From contig NZ_JABKCA010000034.1 in assembly GCF_013166655.1 (NCBI RefSeq), positions 1 to 52,392 of the forward strand: a stretch of 52,392 nt of DNA. Reading direction: 5' to 3'. Shown one piece after another: positions 1 to 7,689 of this stretch. A program made the translations under genes and the position numbers. The first letter of the stretch is position 1. Every line of letters begins with the position of its first letter. This stretch comes from Lentimicrobium sp. L6 (GTDB lineage Bacteria > Bacteroidota > Bacteroidia > Bacteroidales > UBA12170). Under the pieces are notes generated by a model, which was not told the DNA's origin, did not search any database, and saw only the letters and a program-made list of their open reading frames with translations.

Positions 1-26
1 CAGCTTAAGTTAACGCTAATGCCCAT

Positions 27-52
27 GGGGAAGGGGCAAAACAAAAAAATCA
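27..52 (+). repeat. GC-rich dispersed repeat, copy 1 (inverted partner at 5983-6009)
   Basis: A run beginning GGGGAAGGGGCAAAAC recurs in inverted orientation at 5983-6009 with a single A/T-run length difference. Each copy is preceded by a short GC palindrome (CCCATGGG here, CCCCacGGGG there). It stands out sharply from the AT-rich surroundings. It could be a REP-like or MITE-like element; no transposase is nearby. Confidence 0.6.
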
Positions 53-127
53 TTTATTATGGGCGACTACAGTAAATTGATACTTGACTGATTAGTAACA
101 AAGATAGTTTTAGTAAAAACACTTTCC

Positions 128-778
128 ATGATGAAAAAAGGTATAAAAACATTTCTTACTATCAGCTTAAGCTTTATTCTTCTACTTACTATTTCGGCAT
201 TTATCATCAGTGAGCCCAAACCTGATTTCAACATAAAGAATACGAAACAGATAGAAGCCATCTCCATATCAAAAATAGAAACAGAAAATACAGCATTGGG
301 AAGTTTCAAGAGTGTTATGAATTTTCAGCAAAGCTCCACAAGAAATACCAATAAGGAGTTTTATGGGCAAGAAATTAGAATTAAAGACAATTCCAATATT
401 GATCAGATATTAATTGGAATTTGTAATAACCTCATCTCTAGAATTGAAGTTTTGAATAAGGGTAAGCTTATTGAAACCAAAGAGCTAGGATTCATGAATA
501 AAATGACTTGGGGCGAAATCCAAACCATGAACATTATATTTTATGACCAAAGAGATTCTAAACACCAAGGCAAGAGCAAAATTACAATGCGCTTTTATTC
601 AGGCACAGGCTTCCTTGGTGATATCGGAACTATCAATCTCGATTTAACAAAATATGGAGATGTAAGTGGTGATAAAACAATATCTATATTCTCAAAACCT
701 TTAGATATTGAAACCATTAAAAGCGAACCAGAGTTTTCCAATTTAAGTATTTGGAAAAACTATCAATCTTTCGATTAA
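128..778 (+). CDS. Hypothetical exported or membrane-anchored protein
   Basis: I do not recognise the family. The 216-residue product starts with two Met codons and a Lys-rich end, followed by one hydrophobic stretch (about residues 8-28). That stretch is either a signal peptide or a single N-terminal anchor; no lipobox Cys follows it. The rest is hydrophilic, rich in Ile, Lys, Asn and Ser, and has no cysteine cluster or catalytic motif I can name. The gene stands alone on the plus strand and converges on the arsenite transporter gene, with only 7 bp between the stops. No terminator-like hairpin is visible in that gap. A function cannot be assigned. Confidence 0.6.
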   Translation: MMKKGIKTFLTISLSFILLLTISAFIISEPKPDFNIKNTKQIEAISISKIETENTALGSFKSVMNFQQSSTRNTNKEFYGQEIRIKDNSNIDQILIGICNNLISRIEVLNKGKLIETKELGFMNKMTWGEIQTMNIIFYDQRDSKHQGKSKITMRFYSGTGFLGDIGTINLDLTKYGDVSGDKTISIFSKPLDIETIKSEPEFSNLSIWKNYQSFD

Positions 779-785
779 TAATTCT

Positions 786-1856
786 CTAAAAATACTTGGT
801 CTTAAACCTCAAGGCCACATTCACCAAAGCAATCATTATGGGCACTTCAATGAGTGGTCCAATAACTGCGGCAAAAGCCTCCCCTGAATTCATTCCAAAA
901 ATAGCAATCGCCACCGCAATGGCCAATTCGAAATTATTACTGGCTGCAGTAAAAGATAGCGTAGTACTTTTTTCATAATCAGCTCCTACTTTCTTACTCA
1001 TAAAGAAAGAGAGAAAGAACATGATTAAGAAATAAATGACCAAAGGAATGGCTATCAATACCACATCGAAAGGGATGCTAATGATGAGCTCTCCTTTTAG
1101 AGAAAACATCACAAATATGGTGAAAAGAAGGAAGACTAAAGTCAAAGGACTTATTTTGGGAATAAACTTACGCTCATACCAGTCTTTTCCTTTCCAAGAA
1201 GTCAATATTTTTCTACTCAAAAAGCCGGCAATAAATGGTATTCCTAAGTAAATAAACACAGATTCCGCAATTTGCAACATGGTGATATTCTCTACGATAT
1301 CGTTGGTAGGAACTCCAAACCATCCGGGAAGAATCGCAATGAATACATAAGCATAAATAGCAAAGAAGAAGACCTGAAAGATGGAATTAAAAGCTACTAA
1401 TCCAGCTGCATATTGTCGATCTCCTTTGGCTAAATCATTCCATACGATGACCATAGCAATACAACGGGCTAATCCTATCATAATGATACCATACATATAA
1501 GGCAGATTGGAATTGTTTTCTCCGGGAAAAGCTTTAAAAAAGAGGATGGCCAGAACAAACATCAGCACTGGACCAATAATCCAGTTTTGCACTAATGACA
1601 AGCCAAGGACTTTATAATCTCTGAAAACATCCCCCAATTCATCATATCGAACTTTTGCTAATGGAGGATACATCATTAGGATGAGCCCGATGGCAATGGG
1701 TAAATTGGTAGTGCTATCTTCAGATGGCTTTAAAGACTCCCAAAAGTCAGCTAATCCTGGAAATAAATAACCCGATAATACTCCTATTCCCATGGCTAGA
1801 AATATCCAAAGGGTTAGGTAACGGTCTAAAAATTTTAATCTTGATTTTGATGGCAT
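786..1856 (-). CDS. acr3: ACR3-family arsenite efflux transporter
   Basis: Arsenite/H+ antiporter of the inner membrane that exports As(III), the product of the neighbouring arsenate reductase. The protein is about 356 residues with roughly ten hydrophobic segments, the usual size for the BASS/ACR3 superfamily. The transport Cys sits in the conserved [11 protein letters not shown] segment (C132), and the [10 protein letters not shown] motif near the end carries the conserved Glu. I start at the ATG at 1856 (MPSKSRLKF) because the reading frame upstream offers only a TTG, which lies inside a 7-bp tandem repeat. It is the last gene of arsR-arsC-acr3, separated from arsC by a repeat-filled gap of about 200 bp. 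Confidence 0.93.
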   Translation of the reverse strand: MPSKSRLKFLDRYLTLWIFLAMGIGVLSGYLFPGLADFWESLKPSEDSTTNLPIAIGLILMMYPPLAKVRYDELGDVFRDYKVLGLSLVQNWIIGPVLMFVLAILFFKAFPGENNSNLPYMYGIIMIGLARCIAMVIVWNDLAKGDRQYAAGLVAFNSIFQVFFFAIYAYVFIAILPGWFGVPTNDIVENITMLQIAESVFIYLGIPFIAGFLSRKILTSWKGKDWYERKFIPKISPLTLVFLLFTIFVMFSLKGELIISIPFDVVLIAIPLVIYFLIMFFLSFFMSKKVGADYEKSTTLSFTAASNNFELAIAVAIAIFGMNSGEAFAAVIGPLIEVPIMIALVNVALRFKTKYF

Positions 1857-1871
1857 AATGTTTATTTTTTT

Positions 1872-1919
1872 GTTCAAAGTTAAAGTTCAAGGTTCGAGGT
1901 TCAAGGTTCAAGGTTCAAA
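1872..1919. repeat. Short tandem repeat, 7-bp unit GTTCAAG
   Basis: Five perfect or near-perfect 7-bp units run from 1885 to 1919 (GTTCAAG, GTTCGAG, GTTCAAG, GTTCAAG, GTTCAAA), with two looser units at 1872-1884. They lie between arsC and acr3, immediately upstream of the acr3 start. The unit number is likely to vary between strains (inference). Confidence 0.8.
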
Positions 1920-1920
1920 A

Positions 1921-2080
1921 ATCACAATAACTATTCACTGTGAGTTGTTATCTCATCAGTTTTGCACCAGCCCTAAAGGGAGCCTGATGAGCGATTTTCT
2001 CCAATTAATAAATTAACTGTTCACTATTAACTATTAACTGTTAGTTGTTCACTGTTAGTTTCTAACTATTAACTATTTCC
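1921..2080. repeat. Degenerate (T)TAACTATTAACTG-type repeats between arsC and acr3
   Basis: Alternating TTAACTATT, TTCACTGTTAG and AACTGTTAG words fill about 2010-2077, with a related stretch at 1927-1950. A GC palindrome CCCTAAAGGG lies at about 1971-1981. The repeat runs into the 3' end of arsC, so its last codons (V-N-S-stop) are built from repeat sequence. Such word-like intergenic filler is common in Bacteroidota genomes; no function is evident. Confidence 0.6.
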
Positions 2081-2484
2081 TCCTGATAAAACTTTTGGAA
2101 ACCCACTCTAATCTCTTCTCTTACTCGTTCGAACTCGCTCCAGATAAATTCTTCGCTACCTTCGGCATGACTAGGATCGTCGAAGCCAATATGAAGACGG
2201 TGCTTTACTTTTCCAATAAAAGCTGGACAATTTTCGTTGGCCCCACCACAAACGGTGATAACATAATCCCACTCTTGCCCAATAAATTTATCTACTGAGT
2301 CAGATGTATGATGACTAATGTCAATACCAATTTCCTTCATGGCCTTTACCGCTTTCTCGTTTAATTTTCCTGAAGCTTCAGTTCCTGCAGAATATACTTC
2401 AAGGTTTTTGTCGAATGATTGTAAAAAGCCGTGAGCCATTTGGCTTCTACAGCTGTTTCCTGTACATAAAATTAAAATTCTCAT
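2062..2484 (-). CDS. arsC: Thioredoxin-coupled arsenate reductase (LMW-PTPase family)
   Basis: Reduces arsenate to arsenite in the cytoplasm using thioredoxin. The P-loop C-T-G-N-S-C-R (C7 to R13) is the CX5R active site of the low-molecular-weight phosphatase fold. C79 and C86 (VCGGANENC) have the same seven-residue spacing as the relay cysteines of the staphylococcal pI258 enzyme. At 140 residues it is full length. I start at ATG 2484: the frame extends to 2511, but that would run back into arsR, while ATG 2484 begins one base after the arsR stop, a translationally coupled arrangement. Its C-terminal codons lie inside an intergenic repeat. Confidence 0.93.
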   Translation of the reverse strand: MRILILCTGNSCRSQMAHGFLQSFDKNLEVYSAGTEASGKLNEKAVKAMKEIGIDISHHTSDSVDKFIGQEWDYVITVCGGANENCPAFIGKVKHRLHIGFDDPSHAEGSEEFIWSEFERVREEIRVGFQKFYQEEIVNS

Positions 2485-2485
2485 A

Positions 2486-2818
2486 TCAATCACATTTATT
2501 ATTGTGAGCATCGAAATCCATTAAAAATTCTTGCATGATTTTCTTCAACTCGATTATACTTTCATTATTTAGGCAATATTTAGTATTAACTCCCTCTATA
2601 TGACCTTGTATTAAACCTGCCTTTTTTAATTCTTTAATGTGCTGGTTAACGGTGGTTCTACTGAGTGGTAAATCATCAGAAATATCTCCACTCACACAAG
2701 TATTGGTTTCGGCTAGAAACTGTAAAATCTGTAAGCGAGCAGGATGAGCCAAGGCTTTAAATAGATCTGCCTTTTTCCTTAAATCCTTGCCGAATAATTC
2801 TGATTTCTTCTGTACCAT
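2486..2818 (-). CDS. arsR: ArsR-family metalloid-responsive repressor
   Basis: A 110-residue winged-helix protein of the ArsR/SmtB type, first gene of the arsenic operon. The HTH core runs about residues 45-70 (ISDDLPLSRTTVNQHIKELKKAGLI). Instead of the classical CVC pair in the DNA-binding helix it has one Cys there (C41), plus C82 and a C-terminal C109. As(III) could therefore be bound by a different Cys set, as in other ArsR subclasses (inference). It should release the dyad at 2860-2877 when As(III) is bound. It shares the layout and about half its residues with the second ArsR at 9414-9710. Confidence 0.92.
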   Translation of the reverse strand: MVQKKSELFGKDLRKKADLFKALAHPARLQILQFLAETNTCVSGDISDDLPLSRTTVNQHIKELKKAGLIQGHIEGVNTKYCLNNESIIELKKIMQEFLMDFDAHNNKCD

Positions 2819-2834
2819 TTCAAATGATTTGATG

Positions 2835-2842
2835 CAAATATA
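2835..2842 (-). promoter_or_regulatory. -7 promoter box of the arsR-arsC-acr3 operon
   Basis: Read on the minus strand this is TATATTTG, matching the Bacteroidota -7 consensus TAnnTTTG. It lies 17 bp upstream of the arsR ATG. The arsR operator covers the region where the -33 element would be. Confidence 0.5.
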
Positions 2843-2859
2843 TATAATATTCCAAAACG

Positions 2860-2877
2860 TGACGTATATTTACGTCA
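2860..2877. promoter_or_regulatory. ArsR operator dyad before arsR
   Basis: A perfect inverted repeat, TGACGTA-TATT-TACGTCA (7-bp arms, 4-bp spacer), sits about 18 bp upstream of the -7 box and 42 bp upstream of arsR. This position and symmetry are typical of an ArsR-family operator that blocks RNA polymerase. Binding by this particular ArsR is inference. Confidence 0.7.
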
Positions 2878-2947
2878 TAATAATGATTAATTAACATTGG
2901 GTGGTGATTTTAATCCTAAATATATATTCTTTTGAATTGAAAAAATC

Positions 2948-3721
2948 CTAATTGATAATAATTTTATCGTAAGCCCTCTGACCATCACATTCTATTTCAA
3001 GGACATAAATGCCTTTTGTGAAATTTGAGGTATTCAGTGAATAAGCCTTCTGAAAAGAGGTTTCCAAAACTATTTTCCCAAGAGGATTGATTAGCTTAAT
3101 CTTCATTTTTGATGGATACTGCTCAGAAACTTCAATATTTAAAAAATCGGAGCTTGGGTTGGGATAGACTGATACATGCTCTTTCAATAATTGGCTATTT
3201 ACTCCATTGGCATCACAAGAATCTTTTAGTATTTGATGCTGTTGTAATACTGAATCTATAAAAACAGGTGTGATAGGCTGTATATTTGATATCAATATTT
3301 TTTCTGGATTTATCAAAACCAATTGCGGCCAATATTGTATTTGCCAATCGCTATAAACCTCTTCACCTCCTCCGTTTTTTCCACTCACGGCAGGATATAT
3401 TCCACCATATTCTTCCTCAAAAGCCTGTACTTGTCCATCATAATGTAAAAGGTCGATGGCGAGAACTACCAATTGACTCTCGTTACACCCATACGACTTG
3501 TATACCTCACTAATTATAGGAACCAGCTCCCTACATTGGTCGCATGTTGTTCCATAGAAGTCGATACAAACATATTTACCCTCCTCTAAATAGGAATATA
3601 GATGATGGGAATTTCCATGAACATCAACCACATTAAAATCTGGAACAGTATCGTTAACTGCAGGTTGAGCAAATGAACTTGCTACGACGAAACAAAAAAG
3701 AACAAGGAGATATTGTCTCAT
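2948..3721 (-). CDS. Secreted TlpA/thioredoxin-like protein with T9SS sorting domain
   Basis: A 257-residue exported protein. It has a signal peptide (about 1-19, ending SSFAQ), a thioredoxin/redoxin-like fold with a CDQC centre (C60, C63; FYGTTCDQCRELVP), and a C-terminal T9SS sorting domain from about residue 180 (VYPNPSSDFLNIEV, ending KIIIN). It should act as a surface or secreted disulfide oxidoreductase. It is the last gene of a four-gene unit (5834 to 2948) that also encodes a lipoprotein, an outer-membrane barrel and another T9SS protein, all with close Cys pairs. A redox-maintenance role for those partners is inference. Confidence 0.85.
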   Translation of the reverse strand: MRQYLLVLFCFVVASSFAQPAVNDTVPDFNVVDVHGNSHHLYSYLEEGKYVCIDFYGTTCDQCRELVPIISEVYKSYGCNESQLVVLAIDLLHYDGQVQAFEEEYGGIYPAVSGKNGGGEEVYSDWQIQYWPQLVLINPEKILISNIQPITPVFIDSVLQQHQILKDSCDANGVNSQLLKEHVSVYPNPSSDFLNIEVSEQYPSKMKIKLINPLGKIVLETSFQKAYSLNTSNFTKGIYVLEIECDGQRAYDKIIIN

Positions 3722-3730
3722 AATATTGAT

Positions 3731-4525
3731 TTATGGCAGTTTAAAGAATTTACCAGATTTCAGAATGTTTCCTTCTGAACTTATTGAATAAATATAAGTT
3801 CCTCCATACAGTCCCTCAATATCCATTTTTAAAATAGTTTGGCCTTGCCCAAAAACCTTTTCTTGGATTTTCCTTCCAGTTAAATCAAAAACTTTTAGTT
3901 TGTATTTATCTGAAGAAGCTTCTTTAATATCAATAGAGATGGTATTGATGCTTGGGTTTGGAAAGACATCTGAGAATAGATTTTCTGCCTGATGGTTTTC
4001 TACAATATAACTAGCTTCGTCCATGCTATATTCCACTGTTACAGTAGCAGAATCATTGGGATTCAGCTCATCAAAAAAGGTATATGCTACCATTATATTT
4101 CCAAGCTGACCTTTGGGTTTATAATGGGCAGAATAAATATCAATAATTTCGTTACCTGAAATTTCAATGGCATGAACGGATTCAAAAGTGTAGGGTGCAT
4201 AGCAGGTTTCCCAGCAAAAATAATTCTCAGTACCAGCTATGATTTTCAAGTGTGTTTTCTTGGTATGAACACCCATTGGAGCGTTAGACATATTTTTTAC
4301 ATCGATATCAATATCCACCTCATAAGCATAATAATAGGTAGTGTCGCCTTGAAAAACATAAGTATGCAAACTATCGGCTATCACATCACCTTCCATTAGA
4401 ATAGTATCATTGTTCACCAAGATATCATTATGGTATAATTCTAAGCTTTGTGAATGGGCTGTTTTGGAAATCAATAAAATCAAAACAGAAAAAATAAATA
4501 GATAGTATTTAGTTGAATTTGTCAT
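3731..4525 (-). CDS. Secreted T9SS-sorted protein of unknown function with CxxxC motif
   Basis: A 264-residue product with a signal peptide (to about residue 26, KTAHSQ). The middle domain is beta-rich with a C-W-E-T-C motif (C104, C108), and a T9SS sorting domain follows from about residue 185 (FPNPSINTISIDI). I do not recognise the central domain. ATG 4525 is preferred to the TTG two codons upstream, and it overlaps the end of the barrel gene by 17 bp, so translation is probably coupled. Only 9 bp separate it from the downstream CDQC redoxin, which could act on its Cys pair (inference). Confidence 0.8.
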   Translation of the reverse strand: MTNSTKYYLFIFSVLILLISKTAHSQSLELYHNDILVNNDTILMEGDVIADSLHTYVFQGDTTYYYAYEVDIDIDVKNMSNAPMGVHTKKTHLKIIAGTENYFCWETCYAPYTFESVHAIEISGNEIIDIYSAHYKPKGQLGNIMVAYTFFDELNPNDSATVTVEYSMDEASYIVENHQAENLFSDVFPNPSINTISIDIKEASSDKYKLKVFDLTGRKIQEKVFGQGQTILKMDIEGLYGGTYIYSISSEGNILKSGKFFKLP

Positions 4526-5474
4526 GATCAATGATTTTTTTGGTGTATTTATTAAAATTAAAGCTTTTTGTTATTCTTAAGGATACAGAAAATTTATTGG
4601 CAATTTGAATGCCATTCATATATCGATAAACGGGGATATATCCATTTACTGAAACCGCCAAATCTTGCATTAATGTGTAATTTACTTGAGGAATTAAATA
4701 TACAACTTGACCTCCTGAGGATTCGACAATTTGGCTATTTTCTCTCTTAGCCTTATCTCTAGATTCGTATTGAATTTGAATCATTGTGTTTAACTTTCTA
4801 GAAATATTATAAGAGCCATAAATAGATAATACATAAAGGTTGCCATATTTATAATCAAAGTTTTCCGACTGTATTCTATTGGCATATTCAGCAAATACCT
4901 TAGCTGAAAGGGAGTATTTCTCAAACCTCTTCGACATAAATACACTGGCATTATACTTTAGACTTCCTGAGGAGGGTTGTAAGGAAATAGGGAGTTTCAC
5001 ATCGTCAACCTCCTGGTCAAAAACACCAACAGGAAGTTTAATTCCAATACTTGGTGTCACTTCAATCTTTTTGATGACATTTTTTATAGCAGAATATCTT
5101 AAGTTAAATTCTGCATCGCCTAATCCATAGCCCGTCATGTCGTTCCATCCCTCCACATTATAAAGCTTAGTTTTATTGATGAAATAACCTATCTGCCCAT
5201 GAATACTCATTCTATTGGAAAGACCGTATGCCATGTCTATACTCACAAAATTATAAAACATTTGATCTGGAGAAACATCCGCTTTTTTGGAGCCTTCGTA
5301 ATATTGATCAGAATAGCTATATTTATAGAACGGACTTATTTGAAACATTTTCCTTTGAATACCGGAAACATCACCAAATCCATTGAGGGGATTCCCAGCA
5401 CCACAGCATTGTGCCTTTACTTCTGAATTGAAAAATATTGGAAGTAATAATGCTAATAATATATAAGGTTTCAT
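4509..5474 (-). CDS. Outer-membrane beta-barrel protein with N-terminal Cys-Cys
   Basis: A 321-residue protein with a signal peptide cleaved near residue 22 (EVKAQ) and a mature end beginning CCGAGNPLNG, so a vicinal Cys pair (C23, C24) sits at the mature N-terminus. The body alternates amphipathic strands with Tyr/Ser-rich turns, typical of a transporter-like outer-membrane barrel; a relation to the phenol MetA-pathway barrel family is possible. It follows the lipoprotein gene by 6 bp and overlaps the T9SS gene. The substrate is unknown. The Cys pair could bind a soft metal or form a mixed disulfide (inference). Confidence 0.75.
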   Translation of the reverse strand: MKPYILLALLLPIFFNSEVKAQCCGAGNPLNGFGDVSGIQRKMFQISPFYKYSYSDQYYEGSKKADVSPDQMFYNFVSIDMAYGLSNRMSIHGQIGYFINKTKLYNVEGWNDMTGYGLGDAEFNLRYSAIKNVIKKIEVTPSIGIKLPVGVFDQEVDDVKLPISLQPSSGSLKYNASVFMSKRFEKYSLSAKVFAEYANRIQSENFDYKYGNLYVLSIYGSYNISRKLNTMIQIQYESRDKAKRENSQIVESSGGQVVYLIPQVNYTLMQDLAVSVNGYIPVYRYMNGIQIANKFSVSLRITKSFNFNKYTKKIIDHDKFN

Positions 5475-5480
5475 AGCGTT

Positions 5481-5834
5481 TTATTTGAAGGGTAAGATGA
5501 GTAGCTTTATCTGCTTTGAATCGCTGTTTTCGCTATTAGAAACTGTACAAGTGATGGTATTGGTTCCGGTACAACAAGTTCCCGCCATATACTCAATTTG
5601 CGCTCCAGAACCATTGATTTCTCCATGGTCTGCTTCCCAATTATAAATTAAACTTTGTCCTTCTGCAGTGGCAAATACCTTAGTTACTTGCCATGCATTT
5701 AATACAGTATCGTTAGCCATTAAGCTAATCAATTTAACAGCCCCAACCCCTTCAGAAGAGGAATCATCCTTTTCACAAGCCAGAAGAGAACCTATGAACA
5801 GAACAAGTAGTAATACTATTTGTCTATTTTTCAT
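5481..5834 (-). CDS. Lipoprotein with Ig/PKD-like domain
   Basis: A 117-residue lipoprotein. The signal peptide ends in a lipobox (SLLAC, C20) followed by acidic/Ser residues, and one Ig/PKD-like beta-sandwich domain (about 33-115) follows, with YNWEADHGEINGSG and a closing TITCTVSNSENSD strand pair. It contains a vicinal Cys pair, C87-C88. It is the first gene of the four-gene exported operon. A dyad identical to one beside the Crp/Fnr gene lies 46 bp upstream. It is probably an accessory surface subunit for the barrel, but no function can be read directly. Confidence 0.75.
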   Translation of the reverse strand: MKNRQIVLLLVLFIGSLLACEKDDSSSEGVGAVKLISLMANDTVLNAWQVTKVFATAEGQSLIYNWEADHGEINGSGAQIEYMAGTCCTGTNTITCTVSNSENSDSKQIKLLILPFK

Positions 5835-5879
5835 TTGTTTGTGTTTTATGCAGAATTTATCACTTTTTTTGCCCTAAAA

Positions 5880-5891
5880 TGATAAATATCA
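5880..5891. promoter_or_regulatory. FNR-like operator upstream of the four-gene exported operon
   Basis: On the minus strand the site reads TGATATTTATCA, identical over all 12 bases to the dyad at 12793-12804 beside the crp/fnr-like gene. It extends to TTGAT-N4-ATCAT, close to the FNR consensus TTGAT-N4-ATCAA. Its centre is about 51 bp before the lipoprotein ATG. Confidence 0.55.
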
Positions 5892-5982
5892 ACTCTTTAA
5901 TGTGCGATCAAATCTTATGAACTAACTCTATATGTAAAGGTTCTTTTTTGTTACTAATCTATTATCAAATTACAATAAACAT

Positions 5983-6009
5983 TGATTTTTTTTGTTTTGC
6001 CCCTTCCCC
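5983..6009 (-). repeat. GC-rich dispersed repeat, copy 2 (inverted relative to 27-52)
   Basis: The reverse complement of this segment matches 27-52 except for one extra A in the A-run. It is followed by a GC hairpin (CCCCgtGGGG). The two copies bracket the arsenic operon and the four-gene exported operon in inverted orientation. Confidence 0.6.
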
Positions 6010-6166
6010 GTGGGGAGCCAAAAAAATCAGATCTCAGTTTTTAAGAACAAATACTTTAGAAAACCTTCTTTTAAATCTAATAATATAATCTTTTTACTGA
6101 AACCCCTTGGGGCTGGGGTAATCAGGAAAAATCCAAACAAGCCATTTCCTACTATATAATTTCGTT

Positions 6167-6637
6167 TTAATTAATTCTATTCAATACCTTGTTTTTAATT
6201 TCATTTACAGAGAGATATCCAGCATGTCTGAAAATCTCTTCTCCCTTTTCATTGAGAAATATCTGAGTTGGAATAGAAGCTATTCCATAATACTTCATGA
6301 GTTCTAAGTTTTCATTTTCCGATACATTTCGGAATACCACTTGAACTTGATTAGGATATTCTTTTTGAATAGTTTGCATGACGCTTTCCATTCTTCTACA
6401 TGCTGAACATCCCGTAGAACCAAATTCGAGAAAGGTCATTTGATAATCCAAATTGGACTGGGTATAATTATATAGCGAATCAATAAGATTTTTCCCTGAA
6501 TGAATGGTTGCGGCAGAGGCTTGCTTTTGCATCATAGAAGAGGCATATTTATTCATTTCATCTTTCGAAGAAAATCCAATAATTAGCAATACAAATAATG
6601 CCACAAATACCATCCAAGGAAAAATCTTCTTTATCAT
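6167..6637 (-). CDS. Membrane-anchored thioredoxin-family protein
   Basis: A 156-residue protein with one N-terminal transmembrane segment (about 7-23) and a periplasmic thioredoxin fold. The active site is C77-S-A-C80 (FGSTGCSACRRME) and the cis-Pro is P123 (SIPTQIFL). I use ATG 6637, which overlaps the stop of the upstream permease by one base; a GTG one codon earlier is possible. It is the last gene of the second arsenic-type operon. Such thioredoxins often accompany SO_0444-type permeases and ArsG/CcdA-like proteins, supplying periplasmic electrons (family knowledge). The precise partner here is inferred. Confidence 0.85.
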   Translation of the reverse strand: MIKKIFPWMVFVALFVLLIIGFSSKDEMNKYASSMMQKQASAATIHSGKNLIDSLYNYTQSNLDYQMTFLEFGSTGCSACRRMESVMQTIQKEYPNQVQVVFRNVSENENLELMKYYGIASIPTQIFLNEKGEEIFRHAGYLSVNEIKNKVLNRIN

Positions 6638-7680
6638 CACATTAAATAATTAAAAATAAATCCAACAATCACAATTCCCATGGCTACTACACCCACAAAA
6701 ACAGCTATCAGTTGCCATTTTAATACTTTCTTTAAGATAATGATTTCTGGTAATGAAAGTGCAATGACCGACATCATAAAAGCCAATGCCGTGCCCAGTG
6801 AAACGCCTTTTTCTATCAATACACTTACAATGGGAATAATTCCTGCCGCATTTGAATACATAGGAATCCCCATAAGAATAGCAACTGGTACAGCATACCA
6901 TTTATCTTTTCCCAAAAGACTTCCTAAGAAATCCTCTGGAACATATCCATGGGCAGCAGCGCCTACTCCAATTCCTATGATGATGTAAATCCAAATTTTG
7001 CCAACAATATCTTTTACCGAAGTAAAACCACTCTGTATGCGATCGTTAAATGTCAGCTGCTCTTCCTCTTGTGCTTGCTGATTGGTTTTTACCTTAAAAA
7101 CCCAATCGGCTACATATTTCTCTAGGCCGAGAGCTCCAATAATCCAACCCGCAAAAATGGCAATTAACAATCCAGTACCCACATATATCACAGCTACCTT
7201 CCAACCAAACAAGCCGGCCAAAAGCACTAATGCTACTTCATTAATCATGGGTGCGGCAATCAGGAAACTAAATGTAACACCAAGAGGTACACCTGCTTCC
7301 ACGAACCCCAAGAATAGAGGAATAGCAGAACAAGAGCAAAAAGGAGTAACAATTCCCAATACCGAAGCCATAATATTCCCTGTGAATAATGACCTACCAG
7401 CAAGCATTTTCTTGGTTTTCTCTGCTGAAAAATAGGAGCGCATGATTCCAACCAAAAAGATGATCAAAACCAATAATAACATTACCTTAGGAACTTCGAA
7501 TATGAAGAACCGAATGGTTTCGGTGAGGTGTTTTCCTGTTTCTAAACCAAATAATTGCTCCGTAATGAAATCTGAAATATTTTGCAGATTTATATAGAGG
7601 AGGATCCAAAGTGGCAATAGTACTAAAGGAAGCAACCAGCCATTTGATTTGTTTTGGAGTTGAAGGAGTTTTGCTTTCAT
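6637..7680 (-). CDS. SO_0444/YraQ (DUF318)-type permease, ArsP-related
   Basis: A membrane protein of about 347 residues with around nine hydrophobic segments and the family signature TPFCSCSAIPLFLGF, plus a second signature block MGIPMYSNAAGIIPIV. Members of the YraQ/ArsP permease family export soft-metal and organoarsenical compounds such as methylarsenite. The two cysteines in FCSCS are the likely ligands. ATG 7680 (MKAKLLQL) is preferred to a TTG three codons earlier. The gene sits 9 bp after the ArsG-like gene and is translationally coupled to the downstream thioredoxin, so an organoarsenical or related metalloid substrate is likely; this is inference. Confidence 0.85.
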   Translation of the reverse strand: MKAKLLQLQNKSNGWLLPLVLLPLWILLYINLQNISDFITEQLFGLETGKHLTETIRFFIFEVPKVMLLLVLIIFLVGIMRSYFSAEKTKKMLAGRSLFTGNIMASVLGIVTPFCSCSAIPLFLGFVEAGVPLGVTFSFLIAAPMINEVALVLLAGLFGWKVAVIYVGTGLLIAIFAGWIIGALGLEKYVADWVFKVKTNQQAQEEEQLTFNDRIQSGFTSVKDIVGKIWIYIIIGIGVGAAAHGYVPEDFLGSLLGKDKWYAVPVAILMGIPMYSNAAGIIPIVSVLIEKGVSLGTALAFMMSVIALSLPEIIILKKVLKWQLIAVFVGVVAMGIVIVGFIFNYLM

Positions 7681-7689
7681 TCTAATCAA

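Larger units (their letters stand above)
5835..6166. other. Gene-free stretch with GC-rich hairpins and dispersed repeat
   Basis: This 332-bp gap lies between the permease/thioredoxin operon end and the four-gene operon start. I see the FNR-like dyad (5880-5891), the inverted copy of the dispersed repeat (5983-6009) and a CCCCTTGGGGCTGGGGT block near 6101-6118. On the minus strand that block can fold ACCCC with GGGGT and may serve as the terminator of the upstream operon. No tRNA or reading frame of note. Confidence 0.6.

Noticed and set aside
2485-2511. Upstream start for arsC
   Set aside because: It would overlap arsR by 26 bases; the P-loop normally lies within the first ten residues, as it does from ATG 2484.
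1-6009. Insertion sequence or composite transposon around the arsenic operon
   Set aside because: No transposase, integrase or target duplication is visible; only the short inverted repeat supports mobility.
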